From Rubrivivax sp. (GTDB lineage: Bacteria > Pseudomonadota > Gammaproteobacteria > Burkholderiales > Burkholderiaceae): a DNA stretch of 64,000 nucleotides. A program made the position numbers and the translations under genes. The DNA is taken from contig JAEUOZ010000012.1 in NCBI GenBank assembly GCA_016790225.1, forward strand, positions 1 to 64,000. Reading direction: 5' to 3'. Below the pieces are notes generated by a model that searched no databases, was not told the DNA's origin, and worked only from the letters and a program-made list of their open reading frames with translations. Position 1 is the stretch's first letter. Every line of letters starts with the position of its first letter. This document shows, piece by piece, positions 54,284 through 63,279 of the stretch.

Positions 54284-55048
54284 TCAGCCCAGGTTCTCGT
54301 ACAGCTGCACGTAGGCCTGGGTCAGCGGGTGCGAAGGCTCCAGGTGGATCAGCGGCATGGCCTTCTCGTGGCTCTCCTTGACCTTCACGCTGGAGCCCAG
54401 ATAGGGCTGCAGCACCGGCAGACCTTCATCGATCAGTTCCTGCACCGTGCGCTGCGGCAGGCTGGCGCGCGACTGGTACTGATTGACCACGATGCCTTCC
54501 ACATGCAGTGACTCGTTATGGTCAGCCTGCAGTTCCTGCACGTTCTGCATCAGCTCATAGAGGGCCGCGCGGCTGAAGGCATCGCAATCGAAAGGAATCA
54601 GGCAGCTGTCGGCCGCGATCAGCGCCGAGCGGGTGTAGAAGTTCAGCGCCGGCGGCGTGTCGATCCACACCTCTTCGTAATCGCCGGCCAGGCTCTCCAG
54701 CGCACGACGCAGCTTGTAGACCTTGGCGCGGCTCTCCAGCTTGCCGTGCAGTTCATCCAGCGCGGCCGAGGCCGGCATCAGGTGCAGGCGCTCGAAGCCG
54801 GTCTCGGTGATGAAGCCCAGCGGCTGCGACTCGCGCACGCTGAACTTGAGCGTTTCCTCGAAGAAGCTGGCTGTGCCCGTGCCTTCGGGCGGGGGCTCGT
54901 CAGCCAGCAGGTATCGCGTGGCGTTGGCCTGTCGATCCAGATCGACCACCAGCACGCGCCGGCCCTGGTGGGCGGCAATCGCCGCCAGGTTGACCGTGAT
55001 GGTGGACTTGCCCACGCCGCCTTTTTGATTGAAAACCACGCGCCGCAC
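54284..55048 (-). CDS. Orphan ParA-family ATPase
   Basis: A 254-aa ParA/MinD-type ATPase. The deviant Walker A is NQKGGVGKSTITVNL at the N-terminus, then VVDLDRQANATRYLL and VWIDTPPALNFYTRS. It starts at GTG 55048 with GAGGAGG 4 bases upstream; the longer frame is not conserved. Unlike parA at 5913 it has no parB partner. It is divergent from the CDP-6-deoxyglucoseen-reductase-like gene. It may position a protein or partition an element; cargo is unknown. Confidence 0.9.
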   Translation of the reverse strand: MRRVVFNQKGGVGKSTITVNLAAIAAHQGRRVLVVDLDRQANATRYLLADEPPPEGTGTASFFEETLKFSVRESQPLGFITETGFERLHLMPASAALDELHGKLESRAKVYKLRRALESLAGDYEEVWIDTPPALNFYTRSALIAADSCLIPFDCDAFSRAALYELMQNVQELQADHNESLHVEGIVVNQYQSRASLPQRTVQELIDEGLPVLQPYLGSSVKVKESHEKAMPLIHLEPSHPLTQAYVQLYENLG

Positions 55049-55247
55049 GACGCCTCCTCGTTGCTCCTGGAAGGGCCTCCATTGTGCGCTGCACAAGAGT
55101 GCCCGCACACCCCGGCGAGGCGCGCGCACCACGCCAGACGCGCCAGGGGCCAGGGCGGCAGCATCTCGCCACCCACAGGGGCCTTCCGGTGACGGGCACA
55201 ATGTTTTCCGAACAGCGCCCGTCTTCACTTCCAGCGCCATCCGATTC

Positions 55248-56285
55248 ATGAGCCTGACGATCACATTGCAACCCGCCGGCCGCAGCTTCAGCGTGGAACG
55301 CGACGAGCCCATCCTGGCGGCGGCGATCCGTGCCGGCATCGGCCTGCCCTATGGCTGCCGCGATGGCGCCTGCGGCTCCTGCAAGAGCCGGCTGCTGGAA
55401 GGCCGCGTGATCCATGGCGTGCACCAGCAGAAGGCCTTGTCGGACGCGGAAGAGGCGCAAGGTCTGATCCTCACCTGCTGCGCGACGCCGCAGACCGATT
55501 GTGTGGTCGAGGCGCGCAGCGTCCCCGGCGCCGGCGAGTTTCCGGTGCTCAAGCTGCCCACGCGCGTGCTCACCCTCGAACGCGCCGCGCCCGATGTGGC
55601 CGTGCTGCGCATGCAGCTGCCCGCGAACCAGAACCTGCAGTACCGGGCGGGTCAGTATGTCGAGTTCATCCTGCGCGATGGCTCGCGCCGCAGCTACAGC
55701 ATGGCCAACGCGCCGCACCAGCTGGGCTCGCCGCCGTCGATCGAGCTGCACGTCCGCCACATGCCGGGCGGCAAGTTCACCGATCAGGTCTTCAGCACGA
55801 TGAAGGAGAAAGACATCCTGCGCATGGAAGGCCCCTACGGCAGCTTCTACCTGCGCGAGGACAGCAGCAAGCCCATCGTGCTGCTGGCCAGCGGCACCGG
55901 CTTTGCGCCGATCAAGGCCCTGATCGAGCACATCGAGCACAAGGCCATCACACGCGAGGCCGTGCTCTACTGGGGCTGCCGCAGCCGGGCCGATCTCTAC
56001 CAGCACGACTGGGTTCTGGCCGCCGTCCAGCGCCTGCCGCAGCTGCGCTATGTGCCTGTGCTGAGCGAAGCGCGCGCCGAAGATGCCTGGACCGGCCGCA
56101 CCGGCTTCGTCCACCAGGCGGTGATGGCCGATTGGCCCGATCTGAGTCAGCATCAGGTCTATGCCTGCGGCGCGCCGGTGATGGTGGATGCCGCGCGGCG
56201 CGACTTCACCACACGCTGCGCGCTGCCCGAAGCCGAGTTCTTCGCCGACAGCTTCACCTCCGAGGCTGACAAGCAGCCGGCCTGA
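55248..56285 (+). CDS. 2Fe-2S / FAD reductase (CDP-6-deoxy-delta-3,4-glucoseen reductase-like)
   Basis: A 345-aa electron-transfer protein. The N-terminal plant-type 2Fe-2S domain has YGCRDGACGSCKSR and a fourth Cys in LTCCAT; then a ferredoxin-NADP reductase module with the FAD motif RRSYSMAN and the NAD(P) motif LASGTGFAPIKALIE, ending with YACGAPVMV. Such proteins reduce oxygenases or similar partners; in bacteria many are named AscD-like by annotation. The partner here is unknown; no oxygenase is adjacent. ATG at 55248 is divergent from the orphan parA (199 bp). Confidence 0.9.
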   Translation: MSLTITLQPAGRSFSVERDEPILAAAIRAGIGLPYGCRDGACGSCKSRLLEGRVIHGVHQQKALSDAEEAQGLILTCCATPQTDCVVEARSVPGAGEFPVLKLPTRVLTLERAAPDVAVLRMQLPANQNLQYRAGQYVEFILRDGSRRSYSMANAPHQLGSPPSIELHVRHMPGGKFTDQVFSTMKEKDILRMEGPYGSFYLREDSSKPIVLLASGTGFAPIKALIEHIEHKAITREAVLYWGCRSRADLYQHDWVLAAVQRLPQLRYVPVLSEARAEDAWTGRTGFVHQAVMADWPDLSQHQVYACGAPVMVDAARRDFTTRCALPEAEFFADSFTSEADKQPA

Positions 56286-56407
56286 AGCACCCGGCTGATA
56301 TCACGCGGCTGGTGCTCAGGGCGGTGGTGCCGGCGGCACAGGTCGGGCTGGCGAGAAGGCCCGGCACGGCCCGCTGAAGACCTTTCAAGAACTTCGAGGA
56401 GACCCCG

Positions 56408-57430
56408 ATGCCCGCACGCCCCGCCAACCTGTCCCGGCGCCTCGCCTTGGCCGGCACGTCCGCTGCGCTGGCCCTTCTGATGGGGCTGAGCCCCGCCGTG
56501 CAGGCCCAGGGTCAGGCCGCCAAGCCGATCCGGCTGATCGTGCCCTACCCGCCCGGCGGCCCGCTGGACATCGTGGCACGTGCGCTGGCCGAACGCGTGA
56601 AGGACAGCCTGGGCACGGTGGTCGTGGAAAACCGGCCGGGCGCGGGAGGTAATGTCGGCGCCGATCTGGTGGCGAAGTCGGCACCTGATGGCACGACCCT
56701 GGTGATGGGCGCGGTCGCCACGCATGCCATCAATCCCTGGCTCTACAGCCGCATGCCCTACGACGCGCTGCGCGACTTCACGCCCATCACGCGGGTGGCG
56801 CAGGTGCCCAACGTGCTGGTGATGAATGCCGAAGCGGCCACCCGGCTGAGCATCCAGTCGCTCGCGGATCTGGTGCAGCATGCCCGGCGCAACCCGGGGC
56901 GGCTGAACTACGGCTCCGGCGGCAACGGCAGTGCCGGACACCTCGCCGGAGAGCTCTTCAAGGCGCAGGCCGGCGTCTTCGTGGTCCACATTCCCTACGC
57001 CGGCGCACCACCCGCCCAGCTGGCCCTGGTGAGCGGGCAGGTGGACTACAACTTCGACAACCTGGCCGGTGCCGCCGCCAACATCCGCTCGGGCAAGCTC
57101 AAGGCACTGGCGGTGACCACGACCCAGCGCAGCTCGGCGATGCCCGACGTGCCCACGGTGTCCGAGGCCGGGCGCGCGCAGGGCCTGGCGGCCTTCGATG
57201 TCTCGACCTGGTTCGGTCTCTTCGGGCCGGCACGCCTACCGTCTGACATCACGCAACGCCTGAACAAGGCCTTCGTCGATGCGCTGAACTCGCCGGAGCT
57301 GAAGGCGCGCATGGCCACGCTGATGGCCGAGCCCAGCCCCACCACGCCGGAGCAGTTTGCGGATTTCGTGAAGGCCGAGTGGACGCGCTACGAGAAGATC
57401 GTCAAGGCCACCGGCGCCAAGGCTGATTGA
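56408..57430 (+). CDS. Bug/TctC-family solute-binding protein (2)
   Basis: A 340-aa periplasmic receptor, paralogous to the one at 52868. After the signal peptide (LAGTSAALALLMGLSP, cleavage after AVQA) it has IRLIVPYPPGGPLDIVARAL, RPGAGGNVGADLVAKSAPDG and HIPYAGAPPAQLALVSGQ. ATG 56408 has GAGGAG upstream. It is followed by dciA with overlapping TTG/TGA or a GTG 9 bases later. Ligand unknown, no membrane subunits nearby. Confidence 0.92.
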   Translation: MPARPANLSRRLALAGTSAALALLMGLSPAVQAQGQAAKPIRLIVPYPPGGPLDIVARALAERVKDSLGTVVVENRPGAGGNVGADLVAKSAPDGTTLVMGAVATHAINPWLYSRMPYDALRDFTPITRVAQVPNVLVMNAEAATRLSIQSLADLVQHARRNPGRLNYGSGGNGSAGHLAGELFKAQAGVFVVHIPYAGAPPAQLALVSGQVDYNFDNLAGAAANIRSGKLKALAVTTTQRSSAMPDVPTVSEAGRAQGLAAFDVSTWFGLFGPARLPSDITQRLNKAFVDALNSPELKARMATLMAEPSPTTPEQFADFVKAEWTRYEKIVKATGAKAD

Positions 57431-57438
57431 GGCTGGCC

Positions 57439-57759
57439 GTGCCCACGCAACGCCTGCCGCCTGCCCGCAACGTGGGTGAGGCCATCGAGGCTTCGGCCTC
57501 GCTGGCGGGCCTGCTGGCTGGCCACCGACGCGCCACCCAGCTGTTCCAGCGCATCCTGCCCTCGGTGCCTGGCCCGCTGCGCAGCCAGCTGCGGCCTGGG
57601 CCCATCGAGGGTGTCTGCTGGACGCTGCTGACGGAGAACAGCGCATCGGCTGCCAAGCTGCGCCAGCTGCTGCCCGATCTCCTGGCCAGCACCGCCCAGC
57701 ACGACAGTGCCATCACGGAGCTGAAACTGAAGATCCGGCCGCGGGATTCGGCCAGCTGA
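57439..57759 (+). CDS. dciA: DciA-family protein (DUF721)
   Basis: A 106-aa protein of the DciA/DUF721 family, the helicase loader or operator found in bacteria without dnaC. The helical segment EASASLAGLLAGHRRATQLF is followed by the core VRPGPIEGVCWTLLTENSAS-like region and LRQLLPDLLASTA. GTG 57439 is chosen; a TTG at 57427 overlaps the preceding stop. Short members of this family are common in Burkholderiales by memory. It lies near the origin, as might be expected for a replication factor, though the distance is 20 kb. Confidence 0.8.
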   Translation: MPTQRLPPARNVGEAIEASASLAGLLAGHRRATQLFQRILPSVPGPLRSQLRPGPIEGVCWTLLTENSASAAKLRQLLPDLLASTAQHDSAITELKLKIRPRDSAS

Positions 57760-57787
57760 AGCCGCGCTCGGAGGACCGGGCCGCCGA

Positions 57788-58501
57788 TCACTCGCCCAGG
57801 TAGGCCGCGCGCACCTTGGGATCGGCCAGCAGTTCCTTGGCCGGGCCGCTCATCGTGACTTCGCCGGAGTCCATCACGTAGCCGCGATCGGCCAGCGCCA
57901 GCGCGCGGCTGGCGTTCTGTTCGACCAGCAGGATGGTCGTGCCGCGCTTGTGAATGTCGGCCACCACCTCGAAGATCTTGTCCACCATGATCGGCGACAG
58001 GCCCATCGAAGGCTCGTCCAGCAGCAGCACTTTCGGGCGGGCCATCAGGGCCCGGCCCATCGCGAGCATCTGCTGCTCGCCGCCGCTCATCGTGCCGGCC
58101 AGCTGCGCGCGCCGCTCCTTGAGCCGCGGAAAGATCGCAAAGACCTTCTCGATGTCGGCTTCGATCTCCTTGTCCTTGCGCACATAGGCGCCCATCTGCA
58201 GGTTTTCGGTGATGGTCATGCGCGCGAACACGCCACGGCCCTCGGGCACCATCACCAGGCCCTGCTTGACGAGATCCCAGGCGCCCTGGCCCTTGACCGC
58301 GCGGCCCAGGTATTCGATCTCGCCTTCGGCCACCGGCCGCGTGCCGGTGATGGCCTTCAGCGTCGTCGTCTTGCCGGCGCCGTTGGCGCCGATCAGGCTG
58401 ACGAGTTCGCCTTCATTCACCTCGAAGCTCGCGCCCTTGACGGCCTGGATGCCGCCGTAGGCCACCTTGAGCTTGCTCACCTTCAAGAACGTATTGGGCA
58501 T
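57788..58501 (-). CDS. livF: Branched-chain amino acid ABC transporter ATPase LivF
   Basis: A 237-aa ATPase of the Liv importer. Walker A is LIGANGAGKTTTLKAITG, the signature is GTMSGGEQQMLAMGRALM, Walker B is VLLLDEPSMGLSP, and the switch His region is VEQNASRALALADRGYVM. It is last in the livH-livM-livG-livF operon. Terminal pyramid TSS-type terminator is not evident. Confidence 0.96.
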   Translation of the reverse strand: MPNTFLKVSKLKVAYGGIQAVKGASFEVNEGELVSLIGANGAGKTTTLKAITGTRPVAEGEIEYLGRAVKGQGAWDLVKQGLVMVPEGRGVFARMTITENLQMGAYVRKDKEIEADIEKVFAIFPRLKERRAQLAGTMSGGEQQMLAMGRALMARPKVLLLDEPSMGLSPIMVDKIFEVVADIHKRGTTILLVEQNASRALALADRGYVMDSGEVTMSGPAKELLADPKVRAAYLGE

Positions 58502-58532
58502 GTCGCGCGCCTGTGGGTTGGGCAGTTGCCGC

Positions 58533-59309
58533 TCAATGGGCCTTGTGGCCGGCGCCGAGGTAGGCTTCGATCACCTGTTCGCTGCGCTGCACCTCGGCCG
58601 GCGTGCCTTCGGCAATCTGCTTGCCGTAATCCAGCACCGTGACGCGATCACACAGGCCCATGACCAGCTTCACGTCGTGTTCGATGAGCAGGATGGTGCG
58701 CTGATCCTTGCGGATGCGGTCGATCAGTTCGCGCAGCACGACCTTTTCGGTCGCATTCATGCCGGCCGCCGGTTCATCCAGCGCAATCAGCTTGGGATCG
58801 GTGGCCAGCGCGCGGGCGATCTCCAGGCGCCGCTGATCGCCGTAGCTCAGCGTGCGCGCCTTGTACTCGGCAAACTTCTCGATGCCCACATAGGCCAGCA
58901 GCGCGCGGGCGCGGTCTTCGATCTCGCGTTCCTCACGCTTGAAACCGGCGGTGCGCAAGACGGCCCCCACCAGGCCGGAGTGCGTGCGCACGTGGCGGCC
59001 GACCATCACGTTTTCCAGCGCCGTCATCTCGGCGAACAGCCGGATGTTCTGGAAGGTGCGCGCGATGCCCGCCTTGGCGACCTGGTGCACGGCCTCGGGC
59101 CGGTAGGGCTGGCCACCGAGCTCGAAGCTGCCCGAATCCGGTGTGTACAGGCCCGTGATGACATTGAAGAAGGTCGTCTTGCCTGCACCATTGGGCCCGA
59201 TCAGGCCGTAGACCTGGCCTTCGGTGATGGTGATGCCCACATCGCTGAGCGCCTGCAGCCCGCCGAAACGCTTGGAGACGCCGGCCACCTTGAGAACGGT
59301 CTTGCTCAT
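58533..59309 (-). CDS. livG: Branched-chain amino acid ABC transporter ATPase LivG
   Basis: A 258-aa ATPase partner of LivF. Walker A is LIGPNGAGKTTFFNVITG, signature LSYGDQRRLEIARAL, Walker B LIALDEPAAGMNATE. ATG 59309 follows AGGAGG at good spacing. It lies 31 bp from livF and 11 bp from livM. Confidence 0.97.
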   Translation of the reverse strand: MSKTVLKVAGVSKRFGGLQALSDVGITITEGQVYGLIGPNGAGKTTFFNVITGLYTPDSGSFELGGQPYRPEAVHQVAKAGIARTFQNIRLFAEMTALENVMVGRHVRTHSGLVGAVLRTAGFKREEREIEDRARALLAYVGIEKFAEYKARTLSYGDQRRLEIARALATDPKLIALDEPAAGMNATEKVVLRELIDRIRKDQRTILLIEHDVKLVMGLCDRVTVLDYGKQIAEGTPAEVQRSEQVIEAYLGAGHKAH

Positions 59310-59320
59310 CGGTGCCTCCT

Positions 59321-60421
59321 TCAGCGCGGCTTCACGGGCACGGGCGCACCCTTGCCGTGTTCGGGCGAAGGCCACAGCCCGCGCGGACGCATGAGCATGA
59401 TGGCGATCATCGCCAGCGCGATCAGCAGCTGGCGCAGGATGGAGGCATCCAGTCGCCCGCCGGTCATGTTCTGCAGATCGCCCGCCACATAGCGCAGCAC
59501 CTCAGGCAACGCCGCCAGCATCACCGCACCCAGGATGACGCCGGGCAGATGCCCGATGCCGCCCAGCACCACCATCGCGACGATCATGATGCTCTCGGTC
59601 AGCGTGAAGGATTCCGGCGAGACGAAGCCCTGGAAGGCCGCAAACATCGAGCCCGATACACCGCCGAAGGTGGCACCCATGCCGAAGGCCAGCAGCTTCA
59701 TGTTGCGGGTGTTGATGCCCATGGCCTTGGCGGCGATCTCGTCTTCGCGGATGGCCATCCAGGCTCGGCCGATGCGCGACATCTCCAGACGGTGGCAGAT
59801 GATCACGCTGGCCACCACCAGCACCAGGAACAGGTAGTAGTACAGCGTCACCGAAGGGATCTTCAGGCCGAAGAGCTCGATCCCCTTGCCGAAGCTGAAG
59901 CCGAAGATTTCCATCGGATCGATGCGATCCAGCCCGCGCGGCCCGTTGGTGATGTTGACCGGGTGCTCCAGGTTGTTCATGAACACGCGGATGATTTCGC
60001 CGAAGCCCAGCGTGACGATGGCCAGGTAGTCGCCGCGCAGCTTGAGCACCGGTGTGCCCAGCAGGACACCGGCGACGGCCGCCAGCCCGGCGGCCAGCGG
60101 GATCACCAGCCAGATCGGCGTGTGCAGGCCATCGGGAAAGGCACGGTTGATCCAGCCGAAGGTCTCGAACAAGTGCGGTGAGGCCAGCAGCGCGTACATG
60201 TAGGCGCCCACCGCATAGAAGGCGACGAAGCCCAGATCCAGCAGGCCGGCGTAGCCCACGACGATGTTGAGCCCCAGCGCCAGCAGCACATACAGCATCG
60301 CCAGCGCCAGGATGCGCACCCAGCCCTGGCCGAACTGCTGCGCAAACAGCGGCAGCGCCATCAGGGCGATGGCCGCCAGGAAGAAGGCGATGATCTTGGT
60401 CGTTTGACTCATCTGGGCCAT
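59321..60421 (-). CDS. livM: Branched-chain amino acid ABC transporter permease LivM
   Basis: A 366-aa permease with about ten hydrophobic segments, including GLNIVVGYAGLLDLGFVAFY, a family block. The EAA-type contact region is GRAWMAIREDEIAAKAMGIN. ATG 60421 has AAGGAG. It is the second permease of the operon, 12 bp from livH. Confidence 0.96.
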   Translation of the reverse strand: MAQMSQTTKIIAFFLAAIALMALPLFAQQFGQGWVRILALAMLYVLLALGLNIVVGYAGLLDLGFVAFYAVGAYMYALLASPHLFETFGWINRAFPDGLHTPIWLVIPLAAGLAAVAGVLLGTPVLKLRGDYLAIVTLGFGEIIRVFMNNLEHPVNITNGPRGLDRIDPMEIFGFSFGKGIELFGLKIPSVTLYYYLFLVLVVASVIICHRLEMSRIGRAWMAIREDEIAAKAMGINTRNMKLLAFGMGATFGGVSGSMFAAFQGFVSPESFTLTESIMIVAMVVLGGIGHLPGVILGAVMLAALPEVLRYVAGDLQNMTGGRLDASILRQLLIALAMIAIMLMRPRGLWPSPEHGKGAPVPVKPR

Positions 60422-60433
60422 GGTGTCGCTCCT

Positions 60434-61357
60434 TCAGGCCCGATCCGCCACACGCTCGCCCAGCAGGCCGGAAGGCCGCAAGGTGAGCACGAGGATCAGC
60501 GCGACGAAGGCGAAGATGTCCGCATAGTGGCTGCCCAGAACCCCGCCGGTGAGCGCGCCCAGGTAGCCCGCGCCGAGTGCCTCCACCAGGCCGAGCAGCA
60601 GGCCCCCCACGACCGCGCCCGCCAGGTTGCCGATGCCGCCCAGCACGGCCGCCGTGAAGGCCTTGAGACCGGGCATGAAGCCCATGGAGTGCTGCACCGT
60701 GCCGTAGTTGGCCGCCCACATGATGCCGGCCACGGCCGCCAGGGCTGCCCCGATGATGAAGGTGGCCGAGATGACCATGTCCGGCTTCACGCCCATCAGC
60801 GCGGCCACGCGCGGGTTTTCGGCCGTGGCGCGCATCGCGCGGCCCAGCCGCGTGCGGTTCACCAGCCACATCAGCACCGCCAGCAGCACGGCCGTCACGC
60901 CCAGGATGAGGATCTGCGTGACCGTGATCACCGGCCCGCCCAGATCGATGGGCTCGGTGGGCAGCAGCTGCGGGAAAGCCTTGGGATTGGGCTTCCAGAC
61001 GATCATGGCCAGCGTCTGCAGCAAGAGGCTCATGCCCATGGCCGTGATCAGGGGCGCCAGCCGAGGGGCGTTGCGCAAGGGGCGGTAGGCCACTTTCTCG
61101 ATGGCGAAATTCAGCGCCGCGCAGATCACGATGGCCACACAGGCCGACAGCAGCATCAGCACCCATCCCGGCGCACCGGAACCGGCCATGAAGCTCACCA
61201 CCGTCCAGCTGGTCAGCGCCCCCACCATCAGCACATCGCCATGCGCGAAGTTGATGAGGTTGATGATGCCGTAGACCATCGTGTAGCCCAGGGCGACCAG
61301 CGCGTACATGCTGCCCAGCACAAGGCCGTTGATGATCTGTTGAAAGAAGATATCCAT
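60434..61357 (-). CDS. livH: Branched-chain amino acid ABC transporter permease LivH
   Basis: A 307-aa permease beginning MDIFFQQIINGLVLGSMYAL, which is typical. The EAA-type region is GRAMRATAENPRVAALMGVK. It opens the livHMGF operon. The periplasmic binding protein gene livK/livJ is not in the window, so ligand specificity is unknown; amides, branched amino acids or aromatic compounds are possible. The 198 bp upstream to ald holds no gene. Confidence 0.96.
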   Translation of the reverse strand: MDIFFQQIINGLVLGSMYALVALGYTMVYGIINLINFAHGDVLMVGALTSWTVVSFMAGSGAPGWVLMLLSACVAIVICAALNFAIEKVAYRPLRNAPRLAPLITAMGMSLLLQTLAMIVWKPNPKAFPQLLPTEPIDLGGPVITVTQILILGVTAVLLAVLMWLVNRTRLGRAMRATAENPRVAALMGVKPDMVISATFIIGAALAAVAGIMWAANYGTVQHSMGFMPGLKAFTAAVLGGIGNLAGAVVGGLLLGLVEALGAGYLGALTGGVLGSHYADIFAFVALILVLTLRPSGLLGERVADRA

Positions 61358-61555
61358 CGTGTGCCTTCTAGGCTGCGTGCCGTGACGACCCGGAGACATT
61401 CAGCCTGCACAGCCGGCTTCGCGTCGCCGGACCCGCCGCTCCCCATGCGCCGGGCCCCATTCCTTCAAGCAAGACGCCGGCCAGCCCCTCCGCCTGCCGC
61501 GTCGCTTCGTGACAAAACGATTCTAGGCAGCGGTCTCCACGCGCCGCGTACGGGC

Positions 61556-62665
61556 TTACACGCTGGCGGCCGGGGTCCAGGGCAGGTTCAGACTGCGCGC
61601 GACAGCCTCGCAGCACACCTGCCCGGCATGCACGTTCAAGCCGCGCTGCAGGTGCACATCGTCCGCACAGGCCTGGCGCCAACCCTTGGTGGCCAGTGCC
61701 AGCGTGAAGGGCAGCGTCGCGTTGTTCAGCGCCCAGGTCGAGGTGCGTGCCACGGCCCCCGGCATGTTGGCCACGCAGTAGTGGATGACGCCGTCCACCA
61801 CGTAGGTCGGCTCGGCATGCGTGGTGGCCCTGGAGGTCTCGAAACAGCCGCCCTGGTCGATGGCGACATCCACCAGCACCGAGCCTGGCTGCATGCGCGC
61901 GATCTGCGCGCGCGAGAGCAACCGGGGCGCGGCCGCACCCGGCACCAGCACGGCGCCGATCACCAGATCGGCCGCCAGCGCGGCCTCCTCGACCTCGTGC
62001 GCCGAGGCATAGACGAGTCGGACGCGACCGCCGAACAGATCGTCCAGCTCGCGCAGCCGCGGCAAAGAGCGATCCAGCACCGTGACGTCGGCGCCCAGGC
62101 CGACCGCCATCTTCGTGGCGTGCAGACCCACCACACCTGCCCCGATGACCGCCACGCGGCCGGGCGCCACGCCGGGCACGCCTCCCAGCAGCACACCGCG
62201 TCCGCCGTTGGCCTTCTGCAGGGCCACCGCACCCACCTGCACGGCCATGCGCCCGGCCACCTCGCTCATCGGCGCCAGCAGCGGCAGGCGACCCTGCGCA
62301 TCCGTGATCGTCTCGTAGGCGATCGCCGTGCAACCGGATGCCAGCAGGCCCAGCGTCTGCGCGCGGTCCGGCGCCAGATGCAGATAGGTGAACAGCAGCT
62401 GGCCCTCGCGCAGCATCGCGATCTCCTGCGGCTGCGGCTCCTTGACCTTCACCAGCATCTCGGCCTGCGCAAACACCGCCGCCGCGTCTGACACGATCTG
62501 CGCGCCAGCCTTCAGATAGGCGGCATCGTCGCAGCCGATGCCCGCGCCGGTGCCGGCCTGCACGAGGACTTCGTGACCCTGGGCCACGAGTTCGCGCACG
62601 GCCGGCGGCGTCAGTCCGGCGCGGTATTCGTGGGTCTTGATCTCCTTGGGTACACCGATGCGCAT
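61556..62665 (-). CDS. ald: Alanine dehydrogenase
   Basis: A 369-aa NAD+-dependent enzyme interconverting L-alanine and pyruvate plus ammonia. It begins [20 protein letters not shown], has the catalytic-lysine region [11 protein letters not shown], and the NAD-binding motif [20 protein letters not shown]. The C-terminal Ald segment [20 protein letters not shown] is intact. ATG 62665 follows AGGAG. The Lrp-like regulator at 62803 is divergent, 137 bp away, as in other ald-lrp pairs. Confidence 0.96.
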   Translation of the reverse strand: MRIGVPKEIKTHEYRAGLTPPAVRELVAQGHEVLVQAGTGAGIGCDDAAYLKAGAQIVSDAAAVFAQAEMLVKVKEPQPQEIAMLREGQLLFTYLHLAPDRAQTLGLLASGCTAIAYETITDAQGRLPLLAPMSEVAGRMAVQVGAVALQKANGGRGVLLGGVPGVAPGRVAVIGAGVVGLHATKMAVGLGADVTVLDRSLPRLRELDDLFGGRVRLVYASAHEVEEAALAADLVIGAVLVPGAAAPRLLSRAQIARMQPGSVLVDVAIDQGGCFETSRATTHAEPTYVVDGVIHYCVANMPGAVARTSTWALNNATLPFTLALATKGWRQACADDVHLQRGLNVHAGQVCCEAVARSLNLPWTPAASV

Positions 62666-62802
62666 GGGCTGCTCCTGTGGGTGGGACAAGGCGCAGATGC
62701 TGGATCCAAGTGCGTCGCAAGTGCTTCGGTCAAGCAGCGTTCCGTCGGCACTTCTGACAAGATTTCCTCCGATCATCGCCACACGACTGCAGAATCTTGT
62801 GC

Positions 62803-63279
62803 ATGAGTTCGCCACTTCGGGTAAACCTTGATCGCGTCGACCGGCTGCTGCTGAGCGAGCTGCAGGCCGACGGCCGCGTCAGCAACACCGATCTGGCGCA
62901 GCGCGCCGGGCTGTCGCAATCGGCCTGCCTGCGCCGCGTGCAGCGACTGGAAGCCGCCGGCATCATCGAAGGCTACGGCGCGCGGCTGGACGCCGCCGCG
63001 CTGGGCAAGGGCGAGACGGTCTTCATCGAGATCACGCTCAGCAACCAGAGCGAAGCCGCGCTGGATGCCTTCGAACGCGCCGTGGCCGCGTCGGCGGACA
63101 TCCTGGAGTGCCACCTGATGGCCGGCGAGTACGACTATCTGCTGCGCGTGTCGGTCGCGGATTCGGCCGATTACGAGCGTCTGCACCGAAAGCAGCTGAC
63201 CACCCTGCCCGGCGTGGCGCGCATCCGCTCCCACTTCGCGCTGCGCCGCGTGTCGCGCCGCAGCGGGCTCAGCCTATGA
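62803..63279 (+). CDS. Lrp/AsnC family regulator (2), likely of ald
   Basis: A 158-aa regulator with the HTH LDRVDRLLLSELQADGRVS and SACLRRVQRLEAAGIIEGYG, and a RAM domain (about 75-150) with ECHLMAGEYDYLLRV. The ATG at 62803 is preferred over an upstream TTG at 62797. Divergent from ald, it probably controls it, as AldR-type proteins do; L-alanine is a likely effector by inference. Its 3' end overlaps rarA by 6 bp. Confidence 0.92.
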   Translation: MSSPLRVNLDRVDRLLLSELQADGRVSNTDLAQRAGLSQSACLRRVQRLEAAGIIEGYGARLDAAALGKGETVFIEITLSNQSEAALDAFERAVAASADILECHLMAGEYDYLLRVSVADSADYERLHRKQLTTLPGVARIRSHFALRRVSRRSGLSL

